Positions 1 through 11,906 of a DNA stretch of 64,000 bases are shown here, piece after piece. Made by a program: the position numbers and the translations under genes. Every line of letters starts with the position of its first letter. Position 1 is the first letter of the stretch. Source of the DNA: Undaria pinnatifida (lineage: Eukaryota; Sar; Phaeophyceae; Laminariales; Alariaceae); NCBI GenBank assembly GCA_012845835.1, contig JABAKD010000029.1, positions 9,288,231-9,352,230 of the forward strand, read 5' to 3'. Below the pieces are notes generated by a model. It was not told the DNA's origin and made no database searches. It saw nothing but the letters and a program-made list of their open reading frames with translations.

Positions 1-152
1 AAAAATCTGTACGAAAAGATGCATATCGCGAGAACGAAAACACACAAATCAAGACTACATTTGTACGAAGTGTTCAACTCCATTCAAATATACACGAAAA
101 CGTACAAGTAAGTTATGATTACTGGTACAGCAGCACCGAAACACACAAAATG

Positions 153-1272
153 TCGACCAAGGCTTACGGCAGGTAGGGGGGATGTTACGGGGATTTTATG
201 ATGACATTACGGTGATGTTATCATGATGTTATCATGATGCTATGATGATGTTATGATGGGGTTATGACGATGTCACGATGATGTTATGGTGATGTTATGA
301 AGATGTTATGATGATGTTATGATGTTATGATGATGTTATGATGATGTTATGATGGTGTTATTATGAAGATGTTATGAAGATGTTATGATGATGTTATGAC
401 GATGTTATGATATACCCCCCTTTTTCAATACCGGTTGGGCCACTCGCACGAGCGACTCTGTACCCATATAAAGGACACAAACAAACGACTATATTTTCTA
501 GGAGATTTTTGGTCGCCGTGTGGCTAACCATTCATTCCATTATGGATTCATATCGCACAATTAAAATATCACGATCAAAGATTCAAGCCACAAAGGAGCG
601 GAGGGGTCAGGGCGGTTCACTCGCGCGAGTGTTCCCCAACCACTGGGAAACAAAAACGGTCACCTCCCTACCGTATAGCCTTGTTGTGCTTTACTTTTTA
701 TCTGGTACGGATCTGTGCGAACAAATTAAATGCAATGTATTATTATCCAAAAACCATTGCGAAAACATTAAAACAGTCGCGAGATTACTTGTACGAAAAC
801 ATTTCATATATATGGCATTGCGCTTGGTATGTGTCCCCCGACTCGGCAGTTCCGATGCCCATATTGCGTTGATTATCTCCTGGCGCGGTGGTCTCCCAGC
901 GTGAACTCCGTTGGCGGTGATCCATTAGCGTGGCGGTCTCCTAGGACCGTGGCCACGGTATCCTGGAGGTTGTTTTTTTGGGCCTCTTTTTGCAGTAGCC
1001 CGACATGCCTCGCGAAAATGACCCGCGTATTCCCGTTGCGATCTTAAGCTAACTACCATATACTCAGTAGTGTGTATTTTCGTGCTATTTTCGGTTTGCG
1101 ATATGAAACCGCCTTGGGATGATTAGCTAAGCTATGGCACCGTCGGACCTAACAAATCGTCTAAAGTCATATTTTCTTTGAGGTGCAGTCACTGGGGCGA
1201 GTGGCTCAAACCCAGTATACTGTAGTGAAAAAGGGTGCCCCCCCCCCCAGCGTAGCCATGGTCCTAGCGCAA
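153..1272. mobile_element. Family G TIR element, large copy (G1)
   Basis: The left end GACCAAGGCTTACGG followed by a G-run and the right end (reverse of GGACCATGGCTACGC) are imperfect terminal inverted repeats. Inside each end lies a second inverted segment reading CCCTTTTTCA...GCCACTCGC, at about 416-450 and 1190-1245. The same ends bound a 277-bp copy at 18,786 and start a third copy at 38,690. The interior contains a palindrome CACTCGCGCGAGTG near 622. The 165-codon open frame at 407-904 has no recognisable motif and I do not call it a gene. A non-autonomous DNA transposon is the best reading; no clean target duplication was found. Confidence 0.5.
176..410. repeat. GATGTTATGAT minisatellite inside element G1
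   Basis: About 235 bp of irregular repeats of GATGTTATGAT/GATGATGTTAT lie next to the left end of G1. A short version (GATGTTATGACGGTGTTATG) sits at the same place in copy G3 near 38,710, so the repeat belongs to the transposon family and expanded in this copy. Confidence 0.75.
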
Positions 1273-1382
1273 AGTCCGTTCGCGGTCCCCCCGCGCGGCG
1301 ATCCCCTATAAGTTAGTAGCGCACTACACCGTCAGTCAGAGATAGGTTTGACCAAAAAGTTTTATACTAAGTATACCCCCCT

Positions 1383-1462
1383 TGTTGCTCTCACATTATC
1401 TCGCTTAATCAAGTCCGCGGTCACACGTCAGGCTCCAGACACTCTCGGGGAGTGGAAGAATA
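1383..1462 (+). mobile_element. SINE-like fragment, family E
   Basis: The segment CTCACATTATCTCGC...CGCGGTCACACGTCAGGCTCC is shared with 49,586, 52,358, 55,137 and, reversed, 57,226. Copies sit next to GTT/CAA runs, as expected of a retroposon 3' end with a simple tail. It shares a CCTGTGACCACGG motif with the S2 SINE tail. Confidence 0.5.
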
Positions 1463-3430
1463 CCCAAGGAAAGAAGGAAAGAAACTAAACAAAACAAAAA
1501 GGGGTAGTTTATATATACATGTACGTAAACTTGGAAAGTGTATCAGTACATACCCCCATCATCGTAGCATTTTTTATTGTCCCGCCGTACCACTCGATCA
1601 ACTGAGAAACAACCTGAACGTCACAAGTATCGTTGCAGAGACTTTTTTTTTCGTTCTACAGCACACTATATCTTGTGTATATGCCTGCTGTGTGTAGACC
1701 ACTATTATAGTATATGAGACTGTTTACAAGGATGAGCTTCCAGTCTCGCGCACAGTCAGGTGTTGGTGGAGGGGCAGAGCTAGGGGCAGAGCTATGGGCA
1801 GTGCAGTGTGCTGAGGTCGCGGACAGCGATAGAGGCAGAAATGTTTGGTCAAACTGTTTTGGCCGCGCGCTGGTTACTATTTGACGACGCTCCTTAACCT
1901 GCTAATAACATCAAGAACAACATCAATGACAATAATAGTAGCAACAACATTAATGACAATATTCAAGTAACAACATTAATATCATCAAGCGAATCATCGA
2001 CATGCCATGTTCTTTGTTTTGCAAACCGATTGTTTTTTACTCCTGGGCGGCCACGGGTTTGTTCACCACGGTGCACAGTCTGTTTTCTCCAAACCAGTTG
2101 TTGTGTTAGGTGAGGTATGGAGTACTTCATCAAGAGAGAAACTCCAGAAAAAAAATGGTTGGTCACCTCTACCCCGCAGCACGTGTCGAGGAGTCTCAGA
2201 ACCAATTGCACACATCAGACAGATCATCCAGATCAGCTAGATCCTATAGCTGACATTATGGTGTGTCGTGCAAGATCTGTAGAACACAGACCCACCCCAG
2301 GAAACACGTGCTAGATCATTCAGAGTGTTATCCAGCTTGCACCCTGCAACTTTATCTGTAGACCATGCAGATCATACAGACCACAGGGATCCGTCTTCTC
2401 TGGAAGACACGGATCATACAGGTGATCAGTATGGGGATCTGATATGTAATGTGCTATGCGTGAACAATTGGTGCCACTTTTTTGCCGTAGCATGCGTCAG
2501 TTCCTTTACGTCTCCGGCGTGGTCTGCTATATTGGGCAATCGGCACTAAGCGATTGGTTGTTGTTTGTGCAACTCCTTCTATCACCACGAGACTCCTGCG
2601 GAGGATACGAATTCTCCTGGCCCTATAGTCTAAGCTGAGAAAATGTTTTCATCATTTATTTTTGACACGAGCCTGTGGGAAAAAATCGCGGGTGGAGACT
2701 CTGTTATGATATTGGGTTTAGTGTATCTGGAGGGTTCGGTTAGTAGTGGTGTCGGAACCTGCCCTTCCTTGCCCGAAACAAACGGAACACTATTTACGAT
2801 TGTGGGGGTAGGTGACCGTGGTCCATGCAAACGGGATTTCGAGCATAGGGGGCCTCGAACGGGGGGGGCTCCATGAGATCCCGTGACATGCTGCGCGCTC
2901 TGATGAATGTGGTATTCTATTACTGGTGGTGTTCAGACCAATAGCAGTGCCAAAGTATTCAGCAGGGCGCACAGTAATCCGGTAGGAACGGTCGCACTCG
3001 GAACGACATTTATTTGGTCAAAAGTGCAAACGGCTCGACAGACCACACTTTGTACCAGAACAAGCAGTCACCTGCCCTCAACCACATCCCTCACCGTCTT
3101 CCTTCGCTTCTTGATAGTGTATCCGTTATGCTATGGCATTCCGTGCCCCCCTTTCGCGGTGTTTGTTGTGGTTTATTAACAGCCTGTGTGGGTGCCCTAG
3201 GAGCAGAGCCAGAGGCACCCCTGCGTACGAGGTGGTACGAAGACGGTATCTACTACCGTAGAAGGCCCATAATTCACGAAAAAAAATCCAGAAAGTAGAA
3301 AGAAGCAAGGCTACTCGTAGTTCTCACTATTACTGCAACGTATTGTAGAGCAAAGACGGCAATTAGTAACAACAGTCTTTTTGAGACCCATGTACATAAA
3401 GCGACCGCAAAAAAGATAGTATAATGCTAC
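1463..3430. other. No gene recognised
   Basis: Roughly 2 kb without a convincing coding region. The open frames are under 100 codons, overlap on both strands and show no motif. A few local runs of CAACATTAATGAC (1,915-1,985) and ATCAGACAGATCATCC-like words (2,205-2,430) are visible. Confidence 0.5.
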
Positions 3431-3751
3431 GGGAAACCCTATTTGCAGGACGGGCCTGCAACGAATTCTTGCAGGACGTGCCTCTGATTGGCCACCTGCC
3501 GCTTTTTATTGCCCGCGTTTTTTTTTTGGCGAACGCCTGCCGAACGCGCGGCGAAGCCGCGCGAGGGCACTTTTAGCTCCACGTACCGGTCAAACGGTCA
3601 GGGGTCGGGTTGGAGTTAGGGTTAGGGTTAGGGTTAGGGTCAGGGTTAGGGTTAGGGTTGGGTGGGGTCTGTGCAGGTACCTGGAACAAAAGTGTGCCAA
3701 AACGTCCTGCAAGAATTCGTTGCAGGCCCGTCCTGCAAATAGGGGCTCCCC
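3431..3751. mobile_element. Mutator-like MITE with 9-bp target duplication
   Basis: The 321-bp element has about 50-bp terminal inverted repeats. A core of about 41 bp from CTATTTGCAGGACGG to CTTGCAGGACGT is perfectly inverted between 3,441-3,481 and 3,700-3,742. It is flanked by a perfect 9-bp direct repeat TAATGCTAC at 3,422-3,430 and 3,752-3,760. Long TIRs beginning with G and a 9-bp duplication are the hallmarks of Mutator-like elements. No transposase is encoded. The centre holds a TTAGGG-type array. Confidence 0.85.
3609..3662 (+). repeat. Interstitial TTAGGG array inside the Mutator-like MITE
   Basis: About seven GTTAGG/GGTCAGGG-type hexamers in a row, mostly GGGTTA with single-base variants. 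It sits centrally between the TIRs of the element at 3,431-3,751, so it was probably carried there by the element rather than left by a chromosome fusion. Confidence 0.8.
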
Positions 3752-4027
3752 TAATGCTACGATCTTGTCGAGTGCAGGCAGCGGTCTGAGTACAGTTGAT
3801 ACCTCCATGTAAGATAACCCGACGAGTTAAGAGCGTTCAGGAGTCAAGAGTGGCCAACTCAGCATGTCCCGACACACTAAATGCTATATATATATATCCC
3901 ACTACAAATATGAGCAATATCTAGTGGAAAGAGCGCTTGTTTTGAATTGTCACGGGGCGCCCTTAAATCCAGGTACCCACCGTATCGACATGCTCCTAAT
4001 CTATACAACAAATTCAATAATGCACTT

Positions 4028-4381
4028 CCATGGAATTTGATGGAAGCTTCCATAGAAGTAGTGGAAGCTTTTCTATATAAGTGAAAGTGAAAGTAAACAT
4101 AGTGGAAGAATTCGCGGAAGCTTCCAATTGAAGCCTTTACGGAAGCTTCCGGCGGCACTTCCCCGGAAGTCCCCACTACTTTTTTCATCGGTCTCCGTAC
4201 CAGCTTCCACTACTTCCACGGAAGCTTCCACTGTTTACACTCCCAATGCTTCCACGGACACTTATATTGTCGTGGAAGCAACAATAGAAGCTTCCATGGA
4301 AGTGGTGATCTCTCTCGAGCGTGCACTGCTTCCATGTTGTTCCATGGAAGCATCTATGGAAGCATCGATGGGAGCATCGAT
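4028..4381. repeat. Palindromic TTCCATGGAA word array, block 1a
   Basis: The sequence is built from the pentamer TTCCA/TGGAA arranged head to head, giving many self-complementary words such as CTTCCATGGAAG and TGGAAGCTTCCA. Spacers are short and irregular, so it is not a simple tandem satellite. Reading frames across it give MEAS/GSFHG-like strings on both strands and are artefacts. Confidence 0.8.
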
Positions 4382-4639
4382 GGACGCGTGGTACGATAAA
4401 GGTGTACCACTTTTTTTCTGAGAGGTTCTTCAATTTTGGAGCTTAAGACCGCCCAAAAACTGATTTGGACGGGGGGAGGGGACTGCTGCACCGGATGAAA
4501 AACCCCACATGGCCTATGTACACGAAGAGAATCGTTCAAAAAACAAATGGTTTATTTCCGACGATTTGGGGTTAAGGAGCCCCGTCATTCAAAACAAAAA
4601 TAGCCAAAAAAAGTTATACCTCTATCGTAGCATGCGTCC
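4382..4639. mobile_element. Family F MITE, copy 1 (258 bp)
   Basis: Inverted ends GGACGCGTGGTACGATAAAG and GGACGCATGCTACGATAGAG (from the right). Copy 2 at 8,881-9,138 has exactly the same length and the same ends; a diverged third copy lies at 15,437. All share an internal TTTCCGACGATTTGGGGTT-like block. This copy interrupts the TTCCATGGAA array and therefore inserted into it. Confidence 0.85.
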
Positions 4640-4862
4640 ACCGTGTGCTTCCATTGCTTCCACGCACTTTCGATGGATTACTACGTGTAGTGGAAGCTTC
4701 CATTGGCAATTCCATAGACGCTTCCGAGGACCTGTGTTTGCATTCATTGACTTCCACAGGCTTCCATTTTGCGTCATGCGCTTCCACGAGGTTCCATCTA
4801 ACATCCTTCCGCTTACTTCCATGAACTTCCATCAGCTTCCACGTGTGTTGCTTGACTCAACC
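4640..4862. repeat. Palindromic TTCCATGGAA word array, block 1b
   Basis: Continuation of the 4,028-4,381 array beyond the inserted MITE, here mostly in the CTTCCA orientation and ending at about 4,862. Confidence 0.75.
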
Positions 4863-4924
4863 TAAGCCTATTGACTTAGACGATGCTTGATTGGTGTGCA
4901 TTGGTAGTAATCTAGATCTCACTG

Positions 4925-5250
4925 CGCTTTTTTTCTATTCATCACGTTTTACTCTTCGGCTCATCTCGTAAGAGGTTGCACCCTCAGCAGCCTTCTGGAC
5001 AAGCCGCGGTCACAAGTGTCTTTCCTTTTCCCCCCCAGTATATGCCTCTATTTTCATCGGGCATTATCGCACTTTTCAGCTTTTATGCTCGTCGACTTTC
5101 GTCAAGCATTTTCTAACTCACGCTCTCGCGCAAGAAATGACCCAAAGAGCACGAGTATGCACTCGCGGGAGGATTCGATCCCGCATTATTGGCTTTAATA
5201 CCAGGGACGGCATTAATTCGCCTACCACTCCACAGGGGACGTCTTCCGGA
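4925..5250 (-). mobile_element. tRNA-derived SINE, family S2, old copy
   Basis: Read on the minus strand, a tRNA-like head has an A-box-like GTGGAGTGGTAGG and a B-box GGATCGAATCC near 5,165-5,240. A body containing ACTCACGCTCTCGCG (reverse) and a T-rich end (A-rich tail) near 4,928 follow. Younger copies lie at 40,428, 46,087 and 53,829. Confidence 0.65.
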
Positions 5251-5380
5251 AGAACTTCATAGTAATCAGAACCCACGATATACGAAAAAAACATTATGTT
5301 CCTCTGTTTTTACCTACTACTTTTGATCCTGATTGCCTCGTTCCCGCGTAATAATGGTAAAGCCTCTAAGTCAGCGTGAT

Positions 5381-5520
5381 TGGCAAGGCCCTAACTCGCT
5401 GCGCTTGGGTATTTGTTTAGGCCGCTGACAGCCTTAAGGTTAGGCCTCTGTGCATGGGCATCTCTAGATCGCTGGCAGCACTATGGTTAGGCCACTGTGC
5501 TTGTGGGAATGCTCTAGGTC
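5381..5520 (+). repeat. Three-unit tandem repeat, about 45 bp
   Basis: Units share GTTAGGCC.CTGTGC.TGGG followed by TCTAG.TCGCTGGCAGC. Three diverged units can be aligned by eye. Confidence 0.55.
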
Positions 5521-5544
5521 GACGAGATAGGAAAATTTAGATGT

Positions 5545-6775
5545 ATGTCCTTGGAAGCTTCCATCTACTCCCATGGAAGCTGTAAGCTTCTACTTCTTGA
5601 AGCTTCCAATACCTCCACCAGTTCAATGGGCGAAATGTAATCCTTCCATGGAAGTGGTGAACGCTTGCTTGGAAGCAGTTTAATCTCACGTGGAATAAGT
5701 AGTGCAATCTTCCGTGGAAGCGGCGGAACTTCACCATGGAAGCATTGGAAGCTGACAGCATCCATTCTTCCAAGCTTCCACTACTTCCAAGGAAAATTTC
5801 ATTACTTCCATGGTTTGCTTCTACTACTTCTATGCAAACTGCTGCCATGGAAACTTCCACTATTCCCATGGAAGCCTCTACTACTCCCAAGTATAGTGCC
5901 GCCATGGAAGCTTCCATCACTTCTATGGAAGCAAGAATGTTCCGCTGCTTCCAAGAAAACTCCCCCTGCTTCCACTACTTCCATTGACTGGTAAACGCTT
6001 GCCTAGAAGTATAGAAACTACCATTGGAGCAGTGGAAGCTACCGTGGAATTGGCGGAAGCTTTCATGAAAGTGGTCGAAGCTTTCATGGAAACAACGCAA
6101 GCTTCCAGCGTCCATGGAAACAGCGGAAGCTTCCAGCTTCCATAGACGTGGAAGCTTCCAAGTTTCTACCATTTTCATGGAAGCTTCCACTATTCCCATG
6201 GAATGTTCTACTACTCCCATGGGAACTGCTTCCTCCATGGAAACTTCGACTACTTCCATGGGATTTTACATCGAAGTTCAAACGGTTCCATAGAGAGTTC
6301 TGTGAAATATTCTACTAATTATATATGAAAGTTTTCACTCCTTCCATGGAAACTGCTTCCATGCAAATCTCCGCAACTTCCTTGGAAATTCCAATGCACC
6401 ACTGCCATAGGAGGCCGCCATGGCAGTGATTTCTTCCGTGTCAGTACGTGGCCCTGAACGAGTCTTCCACAAGCTCCCAAGGAAGTGATTAATCCTTCTG
6501 TGAAAATGCACGAGAGTTTCTATGGAAATAGATTCCATGAAAGTAGTCGAATATTTCAAGGAAACGTTCTGACTTCCATGGAAGCACTGGAAGCCGCCAT
6601 GTAAGTAGTTTCCATGGAAATAGTGGTAACTTCGATGGAGGCAGTGGAAACTTCGTTTTTGACGAGTCCATGTACTTCCTTCGTGGAAGTAGCGAAGAGT
6701 TTCGTGGAAGTAGAAGAAGCTTCTAAAGAAGTAGTGGAACCTTTCATGGAACCTCATATCTGCTTCCACGAACAA
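5545..6775. repeat. Palindromic TTCCATGGAA word array, block 2
   Basis: About 1.2 kb of TTCCATGGAA, GGAAGCTTCC and CTACTTCCATGG words in both orientations, the largest such block in the window. Open frames of up to 147 codons cross it on both strands, but all are repeats of the same words with no plausible protein. Confidence 0.8.
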
Positions 6776-6789
6776 CAACGCGTTCGCAA

Positions 6790-7956
6790 GACCGAAGGAC
6801 CAACCGTCGTTTTGTCGAATGTAGAGCTACGTACCGAGTACATTGAAAATGGCTTCGTTGCTGCACAACAACCATGGTCAGTAGCCAATCGGTTCGTTCT
6901 CTGGGATATGGTCGTCTGATATACCTAGCAGTTCATAGAGCACGGCAGCAGTGCAACGAGCTGCTACATTTCTACAGTAGTAGCACTTTTTGTTCAGAAT
7001 GTTAGATTAGTTCATTAAGAACACCACGTATGGGCTACAGTTGTACGGTTTCATAGGTACCGTTTCATTGTGCGGCCGAACCCCACGAACGCGGTGGAGT
7101 TGACCTGAGGGTTTCTAGTATTGGTTTCCAAGAATCGCGCGGCATTTCCAGAGTTCCCCCTCAACGTATTCTATTTCGGTTTTGTTGAGCTGTGATCGAT
7201 AACCGTGCAACTCGCACTCATTCTTACTCCCTTCGTCTTTCGGCCGTCTCCTCTTCGAGTCAACCGACAACCAACACAACTGGGGCCTTAGAACGCCATC
7301 CGTTTCACCAGCTTTGCAAAGTCAACGCCCATGCTCATACCGGCGAGGTAACACCGAGTCAGAGTGCTTGCCTATGTATGGTAAAATTGTCCAACTCAAC
7401 TCATCTTCTGTCGCAAGATACACGCGACATGCGAGTTAATGTATCCAATAGGTCGTGAGCCTCGACATGTGCAAGCACTGCAGGGCTACGGGTTACAAGG
7501 CAAGTCTCGACTGACGCTTGCTACGATAAGGTTGGTACTGTTTGGCCACAGCGTTTCTGCCTCACGGGGCTCCTCAACTGAGTACCTGCGCAACATCGTC
7601 AGAACACCGTTTACGTTTTGCTACAACATTCGGTATGTACGTACAAAGCCATATGATTGTCCGTCGGGTTGAGCTTTTATTTTTCTCATGCCTCGTTTTT
7701 CGTAACGAGCTTCTCAAGCGAGGATCCTCGGAAAGTAAAACGTGCGCCCTACCGCACAGCACGCATCGAGTACGACCGTGTCCCGAGGACCCCAAACTTC
7801 TGCATCCGTTGTGAACTGGACTGCTCAACAGAGTTGCCAGGATCAGTCATCGTCACCTTCAACAGGAGCTGCGGAGAGCTGCAACAACAGGCTGTGGGCG
7901 GCTGCAACATCCTATCATTGTATCGTCGGCAGACTACCTGAAGCAAAAAGGTATAT
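6790..7956. other. No gene recognised
   Basis: Mixed-composition DNA with short open frames only. A frame at 7,657-7,941 is Cys-containing and not obviously repetitive, but has no recognised motif. Confidence 0.45.
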
Positions 7957-8880
7957 GTAGAACGTCACGAGCAACAACATAAATATCAACCTCGTAAACG
8001 CCGTACGAGGAATTAGGTCTTACGCTGGAGAAGAACCCGAAAACTTCGGAGACAGGCACACAAACAATGGCGTCGTCCTCATCAACCAACGCCCTGACAC
8101 ATGTTCGTTGGCGGAGGGCCAGGTCAAACAGACTGGTGAGGAAGCGGATCGGGCTGAACATGTGAGCGCGCCACCGCTCCTGACTAAAAATTTTCTGTTA
8201 TTATAGTATTTTCACGATTCAAGTTGCATGCGGCATGTTGCTGATTTGCCTTTTCTGGGGAAAACCTGCTGCAACAGGCCGTATTCGACCATGCCAACCG
8301 GGACTTGTACGCAATCTTGTAATTAGTAGCAGACAAGGCGGCGGCTCTCCTGGTGGTCGTTCACGCTTACATAGAGCGCGGGACCCATGATGGCGGGTAG
8401 AAGTCGATTGAAGTCCTGGTGGAAAGGCACCTCCAGATCACCAACGAGGACATCCGCGAGTTGCTGGTGGTGGGAGCGGCAACGGCCGTGAAACCTGATA
8501 ACCCTGGCCCACTATCATACTATAAAGGCAAACCGTTTGCGCAGACGGCTGACCACAGTGAAGGAAGCCGTCTTCTAGCGTCACTTCAAGGACATCATCT
8601 TCCAAGGACTCCAAGAAATTCACCGATATACCAAAATGACGACATGCGAGGACCAACTTTGATCCATTAAAAGTCCAGGCCACCATGTATCTGCCGTCCG
8701 TACCAACAGGAATTGTCACGCGTCAGGCAAGGGTGGGCTTGTCGCAGGGCTTGGTACGTGGAGCCAGCACCTGACCTAGTCAGCATCATCTGCCACCGCT
8801 GCAGAAATCAGGACTGGCCGTGCTCGGCAAGAACAACCCCAAGCGGGGAAACGGCCACCCGTGTATCAACACGAAACCTA
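7957..8880 (+). pseudogene. Ty1/copia-like gag relic, 5' part
   Basis: Reading through stops and frameshifts gives segments typical of copia-type Gag. One near 8,265-8,340 resembles DHANRDLYAIL.LVADKAA. Another near 8,575-8,660 resembles FKDIIFQGLQEIHRYTK, and a possible zinc-knuckle remnant CHRCRNQDWPC lies near 8,790-8,820. Gag would form the particle shell of an LTR retrotransposon. Several stops and frame changes show it is dead. The match is to remembered family patterns, so the call is moderate. Confidence 0.5.
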
Positions 8881-9138
8881 GGACGCGTGCTACGATAGGG
8901 GTGCACCATTTTTTTTCTGAGATTCCTCAATTTGGGAACTTAAGGCATCTCTCCGGAAAAAAAAAACTGCTTTGGTGGAAAAAAAAACTGATATCGGATG
9001 AGAAGTCTCATGGCCTAGGTATGCAACGAAAATCATGAAGAAAAAATTGCCTACTTCCGACGGTTTTGGGTTGAGGAGCGCCACCATGTTCAGAAACCGT
9101 TTCAGAGAAAAGTGCTACCTCTATCGTAGCGTGGGTCC
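8881..9138. mobile_element. Family F MITE, copy 2 (258 bp)
   Basis: TIR GGACGCGTGCTACGATAGGG at the left and the inverse of GGACCCACGCTACGATAGAG at the right. It has the same length as copy 1 and splits the copia gag relic: Gag-like sequence resumes immediately to the right. Confidence 0.85.
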
Positions 9139-9340
9139 TGAGGAGAGTTTGTGGACACTCCGAATACGGGTTGCTCGCTTCACCAAGACCAGCTCTCACG
9201 ACAACGACGACTAATACAAGCATGGAGCCTCACGCCCGAAGGACGGCAGCGTGTTTCCTGATGTTACCTTCGGCGCCCACTCCTTTTCCGGTAAGAGCGA
9301 CTATAATCTGGCCATCTACTTCGACGACTACGGCGGCGGC
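9139..9340 (+). pseudogene. Ty1/copia-like gag relic, 3' part
   Basis: After the MITE, one frame reads RFTKTSSHDNDD, a stop, then YKHGASRPKDG and a C-terminal acidic/aromatic YFDDYGGGFQF before a stop at about 9,340. This resembles the tail of stramenopile copia Gag (KT.SH...CY..GAPRP...FDD...GF.F). No pol domain was recognised further right. Confidence 0.45.
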
Positions 9341-11422
9341 TTCCAGTTCTAAGAGTTCATGAACGCTTGAATCAAAGAGTGATATTGACTGGGATTGCCG
9401 GAGCAGCATCGTTGCCTGGTATCGTCAGCTGTATACTCTACAAGAGCCGTGCAGAGGTATCATCATCTCCAGGTGTCGCCTCAACGTATGGTCACGCCGA
9501 TGAAGACCTTCCACGGGATCGCTGCAAACAGTATAAGCGCGGGAGATTGCCGGAAAGACCACGCTAGGATTCACAGCAGCACTGCTTGTTGAGACTGCCG
9601 GAGTTTCCGGAACCCCCGTAACAGCACGAGGTGGGATCGTCGGGATGTCTTTCGAGACCACATCATGCTTTGAAATTACCGGAGGAGTTCGTCTTCTGCA
9701 ATAGCTGCATCACGAATCGATCGTGTAAGCCTACCGGTACATTGATCATGGGTTTGCTGAACGCCGTCTTCGTTTAGCACTAAATGCCTTATTTGTATGG
9801 AAGGAATCAGAAACGTGGTAGGTTGCTTACATATATCTCTTGGTTTGCAAGCTGACCATTGAAATACTGGCTTTCCTGATATGCAGATCGGAGATTTAGC
9901 AGGAAGACGCATTTTGTCGTTTGGTAACACATGATTGCCTGCCGTCAACTGTCCATCCGCTCTTTGGGCCGTATTTTATAAAAAATATTTTACGGACGTC
10001 AGCTGTGAGTTCGACGGATTTTGCACGATAAAAGTGTGGGGGTGAAACATAACGTATGATAGTGCTGATGTTCGACTGGTATCATATATTAGAAGCAAAG
10101 CCTGCCGCCAACGAAGGACGCGGTAGTATTTTAGCATTCGGAGTAATGTCGTACCGAGTATGCCTGTCTTAGTATATGTATAGTGAGACCCGCAGCGGTC
10201 TCTGAGGTCATAGGTTGTGGCTTTGCTGTTGGTATGCTCGTCCCTTCTCAAAGCCTTTCACAGCAGTATACCTTCGCGTTGTACCTGTTGCGTTAGCTGT
10301 AGACGGATTCATTACCCATCGTAAGCGAGGTGGGCAATAAAAATATATGTTTTTTGCGACGTGGCATAGGAGTCACGAATCTTCGTGGTGGTATAGCAAT
10401 GGATCTAACACGTAAACAGCTGCACGAGGTATCAAGGGATGGTTTCGCCGAGCAGACACAACAATGCATGCTATGACAACCAATCGACAAAATTCAGAGT
10501 AAGTATCATGCACGTACGTTACAGTAGACCAAGTTTTCTACAACATATTTTTCATAGCAAAAGCGGGAATTTACTTTGTCACCTCCATCGAGGGGTCGTG
10601 TTGATGTAGTTATTTCGCAGATCCGTGATGCAGTAGCCTACAGCAGTACCAGCACTACGCTACCAATAGCCAATGGTCGATAGTAGCGTGGGATACTAAA
10701 AATTGAAGACCATACCAATATAGCAATTGGTACGTTTGGTACATAAGCACAACAAACAGCAGAAAGAGTGTATCTACGTACGTGTTTCTTCGCAGTAGTC
10801 GTCAAAATGTGACTACAATGCAGAAAAAACGTTACAAGACAATAGTATTGGTCGAGTCGGCAGTTGGCTGTGGGGATATTAGCCACAACACGGAGTAGCG
10901 ACGTCCACGAGCAATTATCAAGGAACATGGCTGTCGGTCGGTCAGTGCAAAGATCCGTACTGTGCAGCTAACCGTAGAGTGGGCAGTGTGCCGAGCAATG
11001 TCGAGGGTGGTTGCACTCCACCTCGAGCACAACTCTCCCCTTTTGCTTTAGTACTCGTCTTTACCTAGAGAACGCCACCTTTTCAACGTCATACATATCT
11101 TCCGAGGGAAGCTCACGAGTCCGCCCAACAGTGGCTTGATCCAAGCTCCTGGACCAGCTGCCACATTATGCGGACAACCCGCTAACACCTTTTTGCAATA
11201 GCTTAATATGCTAACAGATTTTCATTTCCATCCAATTCATTACCTTTTCTTTGTAGAATTTAGAACCACGTACTGAACTACGCGCGCAGCACTAGGAATC
11301 ACCGCCATACTGCCAAAAAAGGCAGCCTACTTTTGGCACCACATTGGCGTCTACAACAAAATTCAAGTATCGGACGAAAACACGTCGTCAAGTAGTACTA
11401 GAAGACCAAAAATGTCCAAACC
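9341..11422. other. No gene recognised
   Basis: About 2 kb with no convincing exon, repeat or RNA gene. Open frames are short and show no motif. Confidence 0.45.
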
Positions 11423-11580
11423 AAAGCCGTACACGAATACTACGTAAATAGAACAGTTGCCATGTACCCAGATATAATGTAGAGCAGGGTCACAGCAGCA
11501 CAAAGCCGTACACGAATACTACGTAAATAGAACAGTTACCGTGTACCCAGATATAATGTAGAGCAGGGTCACAGCAGCAC
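11423..11580 (+). repeat. Tandem duplication, 78-bp unit, two copies
   Basis: The unit starting CAAAGCCGTACACGAATAC occurs at 11,423 and 11,501 with only about two mismatches, so the duplication is recent. Confidence 0.9.
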
Positions 11581-11906
11581 AAACACCAACAGAAAACAAC
11601 TTCGATTGCATAGCGTACTACTACTAGACGGAGGGAGGCGAGCGGGCCTATTCATAAGCGCGTCCACTTCTTGGGGGGGGGGGACGAACACGAGCGTGAG
11701 TGCTGCATGCAACAACCACAGGTACAGCACGAATCTTCAGAGCAAAATAGAATGAAAACGGAAAAAAGCACTGTCATAAAACTATTCGTTCAAAGCGTTG
11801 GCAAGAATAAACTATCGGACGCGACGCAAATGCGGCAGTCCCTTTTCGTTTCGTGCGTACTCAAGAGCCATCCCACGGTAGGGCTTGCAGCATCAGATCA
11901 GTCCCT

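Noticed and set aside
5537-6778. Long MEAS/SFHG-type open frames on both strands
   Set aside because: They arise because the repeated TTCCATGGAA words lack stops; both strands are equally open.
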